A stretch of 15,542 bases of DNA. Source: JBBRSL01 sp038245435 (GTDB lineage Bacteria > Patescibacteriota > Saccharimonadia > Saccharimonadales > CAIOMD01). Numbering within the stretch: the stretch's first letter is position 1; each line of letters starts with the position of its first letter. Shown here piece after piece: positions 1-6,363 of the stretch. The stretch lies in NCBI GenBank assembly GCA_038245435.1, contig JBBRSL010000024.1, forward strand, positions 1 to 15,542, written 5' to 3'. The notes beneath the pieces were generated by a model. The model saw only the letters and a list, made by a program, of their open reading frames with translations. It was not told where the DNA came from and made no database searches. The translations under genes were made by a program, and so were the position numbers.

Positions 1-2
1 AA

Positions 3-1979
3 CTACCATTTATAGAAAAATTTTTGCCGATTGACGCACCTTTTTTATTAGGTGGAAAAATTGCCATGGTTCTAGGAGTTATTGGGCTAATTGCAGCACT
101 TACCTACTTTAAAAAATGGACCTGGCTCTGGAAGGATTGGCTCACATCGCTTGATCACAAAAAGATTGGCGTAATGTATCTTGTTATCGCTGCAGTAATG
201 CTGCTACGAGGCGTAGCTGATGCCACTATGCTCAGGGCAACCCAAGCTTTTGCGCCAGATACGGCTGCTGGCGTACTATCGGCAAATACATTTCAACAGG
301 TCTTTTCTGCCCACGGAACAATAATGATATTTTTTGTGGCAATGGGGCTTATGTTTGGGCTTATCAACCTTGTTTTACCACTATTGCTCGGTTCGCGCGA
401 TGTGGCATTTCCGTTTCTTAACTCGATAAGTTTTTGGCTATTTGCCGCAGGTGCAGTGCTTATAAATGTATCACTATTAGTTGGCGGAGAATTTTCTGCG
501 GCTGGTTGGCTTGCTTATCCACCACTTTCTGAACTTGCTTATAGCCCTGGCCCTGGTGTTGATTACTGGATTTGGAGCATTCAAATTGCGGGTATCGGTA
601 GTCTTTTTTCGGGCATAAACTTCTTTACTACAATTATTAAGATGCGCGCACCAGGTATGACGATGATGAAAATGCCTATTTTTGCATGGTCGGTACTTGG
701 TAGCATGATTTTAGTCATGCTTGCGTTCCCTATTCTTACTGCGACGCTTGCTATGCTTTCGCTCGATAGAACATTTGGTATGAATTTCTTTACTTCTACG
801 AATGGCGGAAACCCAATGATGTACGTGAACCTTATTTGGGCATGGGGGCATCCAGAAGTATACATATTAATCTTGCCGGCATTCGGTATGTTTTCTGAAA
901 TTGTTGCAACGTTTAGTAAGAAGAGATTATTTGGCTATAAATCGATGGTTGTTGCACTTATGGCAATTACCGTTCTATCGTTTTTGGTCTGGTTACATCA
1001 CTTCTTTACGATGGGCGCAGGTGCAAACGTAAATGCGTTCTTCGGCATAATGACAATGGTCATTGCTATACCTACTGGAGTAAAAGTGTTTAACTGGCTC
1101 TTTACAATGTACCGCGGACGCATAAAACTAACGACCCCGATGCTTTGGTTTGTAGGATTTGTCGTCACCTTTACCATTGGTGGTGCGACTGGCGTGATGC
1201 TGGCTATTCCGCCGGCAGACTTTCAGTTCCATAACAGCTTATTCTTAGTTGCTCACTTTCATAACGTAATTATTGGTGGTGTTGTCTTTGGCTACCTTGC
1301 CGGCTTTACCTACTGGTTTCCTAAGATGTTTGGTTTTAGGCTTAACGAACGGTTAGGCCGCTACGCGTTTTGGTGCTGGCTGGTAGGCTTCGTACTCGCG
1401 TTTGTGCCACTGTATGCACTAGGGCTTATGGGCGCAACGAGACGGCTCAATACCTATGATGCGTCGCTGGGTTGGCAGTGGCTCTTTATCGTCGCTGGTG
1501 TTGGGGTGCTCATTATTGCGCTTGGTATTGGGTTCCAACTGCTCCAGGTTGGGTATAGCATTTATAAGCGCAAAGAAACGGTAGATACTACTGGTGATCC
1601 TTGGGACGGTAGAACGCTTGAGTGGTCAATACCATCACCGGTGCCTGTATATAATTTTGCGATAATACCGCAGGTTACGAGCCGTGACCAGTTTTGGGAG
1701 GATAAGCGTTTGGCAAAGAAAACAAATTTTGAAAAAACTGTATATAGCGCAATTATGCTACCTAAGAATACGGGCGCAGGCCTTGTTATCGCCGCTTTTG
1801 CGTTTACCTTTGGGTTCGCGGCTATTTGGCATCTTGCCTGGCTTGCGCTCATTGCTATTTTGGGTATTATCACTTGTTTAATTGTTCGCTCGTTGCAAGA
1901 TGAAACCGAGTATTATATTTCAGCTGCCGAAGTGCTCGATATCGAGACCCGTGCCCGAAAAAGAAAGGTAGTAGCATGA
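3..1979 (+). CDS. cyoB: Cytochrome bo3 quinol oxidase subunit I (5' partial)
   Basis: Catalytic subunit of a heme-copper quinol oxidase: it oxidises quinol, reduces O2 to water and pumps protons across the cytoplasmic membrane. Counting from the TTG codon at 24, I see the low-spin heme ligands H97 and H413, the high-spin heme ligand H411, and the CuB ligands H276, H325 and H326. The His-Tyr pair is in GHPEVY (Y280, with E278). D-channel residues are N115, D126 and N133; K-channel residues are T351 and K354; the propionate-binding pair is R473-R474. This is an A-type pumping oxidase, and it aligns with E. coli CyoB almost without gaps. Quinol-site R62, D66 and Q92 are kept, but the position of E. 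coli His98 is Thr89. The reading frame is open to the window edge and E. coli CyoB has about nine more N-terminal residues, so the true start is probably upstream. The stop overlaps cyoC by ATGA. cyoA is presumably just outside the window. Confidence 0.97.
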   Translation, partial: LPFIEKFLPIDAPFLLGGKIAMVLGVIGLIAALTYFKKWTWLWKDWLTSLDHKKIGVMYLVIAAVMLLRGVADATMLRATQAFAPDTAAGVLSANTFQQVFSAHGTIMIFFVAMGLMFGLINLVLPLLLGSRDVAFPFLNSISFWLFAAGAVLINVSLLVGGEFSAAGWLAYPPLSELAYSPGPGVDYWIWSIQIAGIGSLFSGINFFTTIIKMRAPGMTMMKMPIFAWSVLGSMILVMLAFPILTATLAMLSLDRTFGMNFFTSTNGGNPMMYVNLIWAWGHPEVYILILPAFGMFSEIVATFSKKRLFGYKSMVVALMAITVLSFLVWLHHFFTMGAGANVNAFFGIMTMVIAIPTGVKVFNWLFTMYRGRIKLTTPMLWFVGFVVTFTIGGATGVMLAIPPADFQFHNSLFLVAHFHNVIIGGVVFGYLAGFTYWFPKMFGFRLNERLGRYAFWCWLVGFVLAFVPLYALGLMGATRRLNTYDASLGWQWLFIVAGVGVLIIALGIGFQLLQVGYSIYKRKETVDTTGDPWDGRTLEWSIPSPVPVYNFAIIPQVTSRDQFWEDKRLAKKTNFEKTVYSAIMLPKNTGAGLVIAAFAFTFGFAAIWHLAWLALIAILGIITCLIVRSLQDETEYYISAAEVLDIETRARKRKVVA

Positions 1980-2572
1980 ACAAAGCTGTTGCCCTGAAGG
2001 CGCATACCGAAGACGACGAAGCAAAAACGTATTTTGGTTTTTGGATTTACCTAATGACCGACCTGGTACTGTTTGCGAGCTTGTTTGCAACGTATGCCGT
2101 ATTACGCAATAACACAAACGGTGGCCCAACAGGCGCCGAGCTATTTAGCTTACCGTACGTTTTTATCGAAACGTTACTACTGCTTACGAGCAGTTTTACG
2201 AGTGGCCTGGCCCTACTAGCTATTCATAGGAATAATAAAAATGCGGCTCTAGTTCTTTTTGGTATAACTTTTGCTCTCGGTGCGGCATTCTTAGGTATGG
2301 AGCTGGTAGAATTTTCGCACCTCGTGAGTGAGGGTAATAGTTGGCGCAGTAGCGGCTTTTTATCGGCGTACTTTACGCTTGTAGGCACGCACGGATTGCA
2401 CATTACCGTAGGGCTTATTTGGTTAGCGGTTATTACTGGGCAGCTGATTTGGCGCGGCATTACGCCTATTGTGACCCGACGCACTGCCCTTTTTAGCTTG
2501 TTCTGGCACTTTCTAGATATCGTTTGGATATTTATATTCAGCGTCGTATATCTGTTAGGAGTATCGCAATAA
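1976..2572 (+). CDS. cyoC: Cytochrome bo3 quinol oxidase subunit III
   Basis: Five-helix subunit III of the bo3 oxidase, which packs against subunit I and stabilises the complex. The product is 198 aa, close to the 204 aa of the E. coli protein. Family blocks are obvious: FGFWIYLMTD near the N terminus, GGPTGAELF, a Glu in FLGMELVEF, then SGFLSAYF, LVGTHGLHITVGLIW and a final LFWHFLDIVWIF helix. The N-terminal His-rich stretch of E. coli CyoC is shorter here. The ATG overlaps the cyoB stop (ATGA), indicating translational coupling. The stop overlaps the cyoD start by one base (TAATG). Confidence 0.96.
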   Translation: MNKAVALKAHTEDDEAKTYFGFWIYLMTDLVLFASLFATYAVLRNNTNGGPTGAELFSLPYVFIETLLLLTSSFTSGLALLAIHRNNKNAALVLFGITFALGAAFLGMELVEFSHLVSEGNSWRSSGFLSAYFTLVGTHGLHITVGLIWLAVITGQLIWRGITPIVTRRTALFSLFWHFLDIVWIFIFSVVYLLGVSQ

Positions 2573-2982
2573 TGAATAAATCTTTGAAATCTACAAAGCT
2601 AAGTATGGCTGGAAGCGTTAGGTCGTATGTAGTTGGCTTTACACTTTCTATTTTGCTTACGCTCGGCTCTTTTGGGGTTGTTCAGCTGCATCTCAGCTCA
2701 GACCATCAAACTATTTCGCACGTTGCCCTATCTGCCGCAATATTCGTGTTCGCTATGAGCCAGCTTGCTGTACAGCTTCTGTTCTTTTTACATCTTGGGC
2801 GAGAGCAGAAGCCTCGCCAGCAATCGCTCTCATTCATATTTGTGGCTTTCATAATTGCGTTCTTGGTTGTTGGTAGCCTATGGATTATGGCAAATCTTGA
2901 CTATAGACACGGCGGGATGAACAACACATCACCAACCGAAACCGATACGCAAATTATCCACGATGAAGGTCTTGCTAGATAG
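2572..2982 (+). CDS. cyoD: Cytochrome bo3 quinol oxidase subunit IV
   Basis: Small three-helix subunit of the bo3 oxidase, thought to assist CuB binding and assembly. I chose the ATG at 2572 (136 aa). It is preceded by AGGAG at 2557-2561 and forms TAATG with the cyoC stop; the frame stays open further upstream, but inside cyoC. The start region matches the family pattern (GSVRSYVVGF), followed by three membrane helices at about residues 17-39, 46-74 and 85-107. FFLHLG and GSLWIMANLDY correspond to FLHM and GSIWIMWNLNY of E. coli. About 25 polar residues after NLDY have no counterpart in the 109-aa E. coli protein. The last seven codons lie in a 20-nt overlap with cyoE. Confidence 0.93.
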   Translation: MNKSLKSTKLSMAGSVRSYVVGFTLSILLTLGSFGVVQLHLSSDHQTISHVALSAAIFVFAMSQLAVQLLFFLHLGREQKPRQQSLSFIFVAFIIAFLVVGSLWIMANLDYRHGGMNNTSPTETDTQIIHDEGLAR

Positions 2983-3844
2983 TTTGGAAACCTTAAAAGC
3001 TTACTATACCCTCACGAAGCCTGGCATTATCCGTGGGAACGTCATGACTGCAATTGCTGGTTTTTTGTTTGCATCTCAAGGTAATATCAATACCTTATTA
3101 CTCATTACTACACTTGTTGGCGTAACCCTCATAATTGCTTCTGGTTGTGTATTTAATAACTATATTGACCGTGATATCGATAGTAAGATGGAGCGCACTA
3201 AAAAAAGAGCCCTTGTTACCGGTGTTATACGACCAATACCTGCACTTGTGTTCGCGAGTCTTTTGGGTATGTTGGGTCTAACAGTGCTCATCGTTTATAC
3301 CAATCAGCTTACGGCACTCATCGGAATCTTAGCGTTTGTGTCATATGTCGTTGTCTACGGGTACGCAAAACGAGCTTCGGTACACGGAACCTTGGTAGGC
3401 AGTATTCCTGGGGCACTATCGCTTGTAGCCGGCTATACGGCGGTTACGGCGCAGCTGGATGTGACTGCGCTCCTTCTTTTCTTAATTATGGCTTTGTGGC
3501 AAATGCCGCATTTTTATGCAATTGCCATTTATCGCATTAAAGACTATCGAGCAGCTGGGTTACCTGTTTTAAGTATAAAAAGTGGAATAGCGGCGACAAA
3601 AAAGCAGATTCTTATATATATTGTGGCTTTTGGCTTTGCGAGCGCGCTTTTGTACATATACAGCTACGCTGGCTTTGTCTATTTATTCGTAATGTTGGCA
3701 ATGAGTATCTATTGGTTTTGGTATGCGCTCAAAGGCTTTAAGGCTAACGACGTAAACCGTTGGGCTAAAGGCGTTTTTGGTATTTCTCTGCTAACTTTGC
3801 TTATTTTTAGTGTTCTTATATCGATAAATAATTTTCTCGTGTAG
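2963..3844 (+). CDS. cyoE: Protoheme IX farnesyltransferase (heme O synthase)
   Basis: UbiA-superfamily membrane prenyltransferase that adds a farnesyl group to heme B, giving the heme O used in the CyoB high-spin site. At 293 aa it matches the family length. The first Asp-rich prenyl-diphosphate motif is N65-x3-D69-x3-D73, followed by ERTKKRAL. The second is in the WQMPHFYAIAIYR block ending with K193-D194-Y195. The N-terminal TKPGIIRGN block (about residues 18-26) is typical of CyoE/CtaB. About nine hydrophobic helices are visible. The gene starts 20 nt inside cyoD, without a clear Shine-Dalgarno motif of its own. No heme A synthase is present, which fits an o-type oxidase. A convergent small RNA ends 11 nt after the stop. 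Confidence 0.95.
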   Translation: MKVLLDSLETLKAYYTLTKPGIIRGNVMTAIAGFLFASQGNINTLLLITTLVGVTLIIASGCVFNNYIDRDIDSKMERTKKRALVTGVIRPIPALVFASLLGMLGLTVLIVYTNQLTALIGILAFVSYVVVYGYAKRASVHGTLVGSIPGALSLVAGYTAVTAQLDVTALLLFLIMALWQMPHFYAIAIYRIKDYRAAGLPVLSIKSGIAATKKQILIYIVAFGFASALLYIYSYAGFVYLFVMLAMSIYWFWYALKGFKANDVNRWAKGVFGISLLTLLIFSVLISINNFLV

Positions 3845-3855
3845 CTGCTGAGCAT

Positions 3856-3879
3856 AAAAAAACACTCAATCTTGAGTGT
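3856..3879 (-). terminator. Intrinsic terminator of the candidate small RNA
   Basis: On the - strand, seven perfect base pairs (3879-3873 with 3868-3862) around a four-base loop run straight into seven T residues (3862-3856). On the + strand the same stem is followed by no T-tract, so it is not a convincing terminator for the cyo operon, although it may slow convergent transcription. Confidence 0.8.
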
Positions 3880-3948
3880 AATGTATACATTTGGTGGAGA
3901 AGATACGGTTTCCCGCAGCTCCCCCATAGCCGTTCGTAATCACAAACG
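3856..3948 (-). ncRNA. Candidate structured small RNA, unrecognised
   Basis: Read on the - strand this stretch folds into three consecutive elements. Hairpin 1 has seven pairs, 3948-3942 with 3937-3931, around a GATT loop. Hairpin 2 pairs 3926-3919 with 3902-3895, has one C-T mismatch (3918 and 3903), continues 3917-3913 with 3908-3904, and is capped by the GNRA tetraloop GAAA (3912-3909). Then come CCA, the palindrome ATGTATACAT (3890-3881) and a strong terminator. The pairs at 3944/3935, 3923/3898 and 3921/3900 are G-U on the - strand but would be A-C mismatches on the + strand, and a U-tract follows only on the - strand. Both facts fix the orientation. A possible promoter lies just upstream. 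I do not recognise it as tRNA, tmRNA, SRP RNA or 6S RNA. Confidence 0.6.
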
Positions 3949-3953
3949 TACTT

Positions 3954-3984
3954 ATTATTTTGACAGAAAAATACTATTGTTCAA
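3954..3984 (-). promoter_or_regulatory. Possible promoter of the candidate small RNA
   Basis: On the - strand, TTGAAC (3984-3979) and AATAAT (3959-3954, five of six matches to the consensus) are separated by 19 nt. This spacing is on the long side. Initiation 6-8 nt after the -10 box would fall at about 3948-3946, exactly where the first hairpin begins. Confidence 0.4.
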
Positions 3985-3996
3985 GATAAATCGTAG

Positions 3997-4021
3997 TATT
4001 ATGAAGTCAACCTAACTGGAG
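3997..4021 (+). promoter_or_regulatory. -10 box and Shine-Dalgarno of the 59-aa membrane peptide gene
   Basis: TATTAT at 3997-4002 could be a -10 box, and GGAG at 4018-4021 lies 8 nt before the ATG at 4030. A perfect TTGACA occurs at 3960-3965 but is about 31 nt from TATTAT; at normal spacing it meets only AAGATA. The -35 assignment is therefore unclear. The ribosome-binding site decides the start codon. Confidence 0.4.
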
Positions 4022-4029
4022 ATACCGCA

Positions 4030-4209
4030 ATGATGTTTTTTGGAGCCTTTACACTACTTGTATTACCGCTATTTATGCTCGTTTGTGCAAGCATGCTTAA
4101 GCAGAGCGAATTTAGCAAGACGATAACCGGTAAGGTGCTTGAAGTAATCTTTTATATTATGGCAGTTGCCGGTTTTGGTACTTCGATTTACCTAATCACT
4201 CAGATTTAA
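4030..4209 (+). CDS. Small two-helix membrane protein (59 aa), unknown function
   Basis: A 59-codon ORF starting ATG-ATG, with a well-placed GGAG 8 nt upstream. The product has a hydrophobic segment at about residues 3-22, a polar positively charged loop (KQSEFSKTITGK, about 24-35) and a second hydrophobic segment at about 37-57. It ends in TQI and a TAA stop. The inside-positive loop is what a small hairpin membrane protein should show. It lies alone between the cyo operon and the helicase. I recognise no family. The evidence that it is real is the ribosome-binding site, the two-helix layout and the fact that it fills most of an otherwise empty stretch. Confidence 0.6.
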   Translation: MMFFGAFTLLVLPLFMLVCASMLKQSEFSKTITGKVLEVIFYIMAVAGFGTSIYLITQI

Positions 4210-4248
4210 CATTACTTATTATGGCAGGGTATTTAGCAGCTCGTCCGT

Positions 4249-4265
4249 TACAATAGAGCAGTATG
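4249..4265 (+). promoter_or_regulatory. -10 box of the helicase gene, leaderless layout
   Basis: TACAAT (4249-4254) ends 8 nt before the ATG at 4263, so initiation is expected at or within about 2 nt of the start codon. No -35 match is convincing, and no Shine-Dalgarno motif precedes the gene. Confidence 0.5.
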
Positions 4266-5798
4266 ACTCAAAACCAAGCGCTTGCGATACTTGAATCCGG
4301 ACAATCGGTACTTTTAACTGGTGCTGCTGGAGCCGGAAAAACCTATACACTTAATAAGTTTATTGCGCGTGCCCGTGAAGATGGAAAAGTTGTAGCCGTA
4401 ACAGCAACAACCGGACTTGCGGCCACCCACCTCAATGGGACGACACTTCATGCCTGGGCCGGTATTGGCGTGCATGATGAGCTACCGAGTAGTTTTGTGC
4501 AGCATATGGGTAAGCAACGACGCGATATTATTGAAAAAACAGACGTGCTCGTCATTGATGAAATAAGCATGCTGCATGACTTTCGCCTCGACATGGTTGA
4601 GCAAGTTACTCGCCAAGTTCGCGGCATCGATAAACCGTTTGGCGGGCTTCAGGTAATATTAAGTGGTGATTTTTTTCAGCTGCCACCTGTTAACCGTAAT
4701 GACTCTCGTTCAGGCAGCTTTGTCACGCAATCTGATGTTTGGCAAACTGACTTGTTTACTGTTTGCTACCTCCATGAGCAACATCGTCAAAAAGAAGACC
4801 AAGCCTATACTGACATATTAAACGGTATTCGTGCTGGCATGCTGATGCGGAGCCAACTCGATGCACTGCAAGCTCGTAGCAATAAAGCGCATAATCCTTT
4901 TCTAGCGACCACTCGCCTGCTAACGACCAATGCCGATGTCGACACGATTAATGCGCAGCACCTCGAAAAGCTCGATGAACAAGCAGTCTTTTATGAAATG
5001 CAATCTAGCGGTAGTAAAAAGTATATAGAGCAGTTAAAGCGCTCGTGTCTTGCACCAGAGACACTTATTCTGAAAAAAGGCGCGCATGTCATGTGTATAA
5101 AAAATGCCAAAGATAAAAAATATGTGAATGGTAGTCTTGGAGTTATCACGGGCTTTGATAAGACAACCAATAACCCGATAGTTGAGCTTATTAGTGGTAA
5201 AACGATTACCTTGCAGCCTGATAGTTGGGAGCTGATGGACGGAGATAAACGACGTGCTTCGCTTACGCAAATTCCCCTACGACTTGCCTGGGCAATTACG
5301 GTGCACAAAAGCCAGGGCATGACACTTGATAGCGCTCGTATTGATTTAAGTAGAGCATTTGTTGAAGGTATGGGCTACGTTGCCCTTTCGCGTGTGAAAG
5401 ATCTTGATAGCCTTGCGCTGGATGGCCTCAACGGCATGGCCCTTAAAGTAAGCCCACTTGCAAAACAGATTGATGCGGAACTTCGTGCTAAAAGTGATTC
5501 TGCTACAGAAAATAATGATGCGTATTTTGCAAAATGGGAGCTTAAGGATGCAAAACGGCCAAAAATTATCGTAAAAGCGAAAAACGCTAAGCCAGGTAAT
5601 TGGGCCGAAAAGCTCGAGAAGATGCGCCATGAATACCCAAACGCCTATACGCCTTGGACTGATAGTGATGATGAACAGTTGCTTAAGCTCTTTGGTAAGG
5701 GTAAAAAAGTCACTGAACTGACTCATGAGTTTGGTCGCCATCCCGGCAGTATCCGAGCGCGCCTCAAAAAACTCCTCGGCGACGAAACTGAAGTTTAG
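4263..5798 (+). CDS. PIF1-like superfamily 1B DNA helicase with C-terminal DNA-binding domain
   Basis: ATP-driven 5'-3' DNA helicase of the PIF1/RecD2 group, probably acting in replication, recombination or repair. Visible motifs are Walker A GAAGAGKT (20-27), motif Ia around TATTGLAA, Walker B VIDEISML (97-104), the Q-motif-like GDFFQLPP (135-142), an EQHRQ block near 170-175, and the C-terminal helicase motifs TVHKSQGMTLD (from 346) and GYVALSRV. After the helicase core a charged linker (about 415-460) leads to a compact segment from P464-W465 to the end. Its spacing (PWTDSDDEQLLKLF, then a helix-turn-helix with GRHPGSIRARLKKL) looks like a SANT/Myb-type or related helix-turn-helix DNA-binding fold. 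It is monocistronic, and a -10 box is only 8 nt from the start. Confidence 0.9.
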   Translation: MTQNQALAILESGQSVLLTGAAGAGKTYTLNKFIARAREDGKVVAVTATTGLAATHLNGTTLHAWAGIGVHDELPSSFVQHMGKQRRDIIEKTDVLVIDEISMLHDFRLDMVEQVTRQVRGIDKPFGGLQVILSGDFFQLPPVNRNDSRSGSFVTQSDVWQTDLFTVCYLHEQHRQKEDQAYTDILNGIRAGMLMRSQLDALQARSNKAHNPFLATTRLLTTNADVDTINAQHLEKLDEQAVFYEMQSSGSKKYIEQLKRSCLAPETLILKKGAHVMCIKNAKDKKYVNGSLGVITGFDKTTNNPIVELISGKTITLQPDSWELMDGDKRRASLTQIPLRLAWAITVHKSQGMTLDSARIDLSRAFVEGMGYVALSRVKDLDSLALDGLNGMALKVSPLAKQIDAELRAKSDSATENNDAYFAKWELKDAKRPKIIVKAKNAKPGNWAEKLEKMRHEYPNAYTPWTDSDDEQLLKLFGKGKKVTELTHEFGRHPGSIRARLKKLLGDETEV

Positions 5799-5843
5799 TT
5801 TAAAGTATTATATACGAGGACCCTTAAACAGGAATATGCATTA

Positions 5844-6363
5844 ATGAAAAGCGAAACATCAATGATCAAATTTTATGCTTCTCTGACTCAAAAATACAAT
5901 GAGAGTGAAAAAGAAAAAAAGGCTAAAGAACTTCAATTTGCAGTTTTTCGAAGCTATATCTGGGGTGAAGATGGTTTATCAAAGTTACTAGAAAAAATTG
6001 ATAGTGGCAAATATGGCGCGGACTTAGAGTTAATCTTACTCCAATACGAGGTTTTTCCAGACAGAGAAGCAGAAGCTAATTTAAGTGAGATTGAGAGATA
6101 CAGGCCAAAGGAACGCTCTATTGGAATTCCAGTTGTAGTGAACAGTGAAAATTTTTTCGATAAAAATGAAAATGAGAGACGTAAATTCCTATTTTGTCTG
6201 TGCTGATATAGCATGCAGTTTACATGTTCGAGGACTCACTGAAGTGTTAGACTTTGCGAAAGCTCAAATACGCGAAGATATATCAATTGACGGTCGAATT
6301 TTGAGGCTAGTTACAAAAACTTCTTCAATCTTTGAGACAAATGGCTCCCGCGAGCTAACTTAA
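5844..6363 (+). pseudogene. Unrecognised orphan gene, probably split by a one-base frameshift
   Basis: The 5' part (5844-6206, 120 aa) starts at an ATG 10 nt after AGGA (5830-5833) and reads through charged, helix-forming sequence (GLSKLLEKI, LELILLQYEVFPDREAEANL, SIGIPVVVNSENFFDKNE) to an abrupt FLFCLC-stop. From the run of four T at 6192-6195, the +1 frame continues with equally protein-like sequence (ADIACSLHVRGL, EVLDFAKAQIRED) to TAA at 6361-6363. Removing one T joins both parts into a 172-aa product. Alternatives are two short overlapping genes, a truncated but working 120-aa protein, or an assembly error. The NFF-x3-E-x-ERRKF block loosely recalls small immunity-type proteins, but that is only an impression. 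Base use is more A-rich than in neighbouring genes. The stop overlaps the stop of the convergent transporter gene (TTAA). Confidence 0.5.

Noticed and set aside
2524..2571. Upstream extension of cyoD to an in-frame start at 2524
   Set aside because: It lies inside cyoC, adds sequence foreign to the family, and the ATG at 2572 has a ribosome-binding site and TAATG coupling.
3862..3879. Terminator of the cyo operon on the + strand
   Set aside because: The stem is present but no T-tract follows on the + strand. The T-tract is on the - strand only.
3892..3948. Possible tRNA or tmRNA end on the - strand, because CTCCACCA occurs
   Set aside because: There is no T loop, D arm or anticodon arm. The helix is closed by a GAAA tetraloop, so I call it part of an unknown structured RNA instead.
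3960..3965. Perfect TTGACA as part of a strong + strand promoter
   Set aside because: No good -10 box lies at 16-18 nt; the nearest good -10 (3997) is about 31 nt away. It is kept only as a remark in the feature entry.
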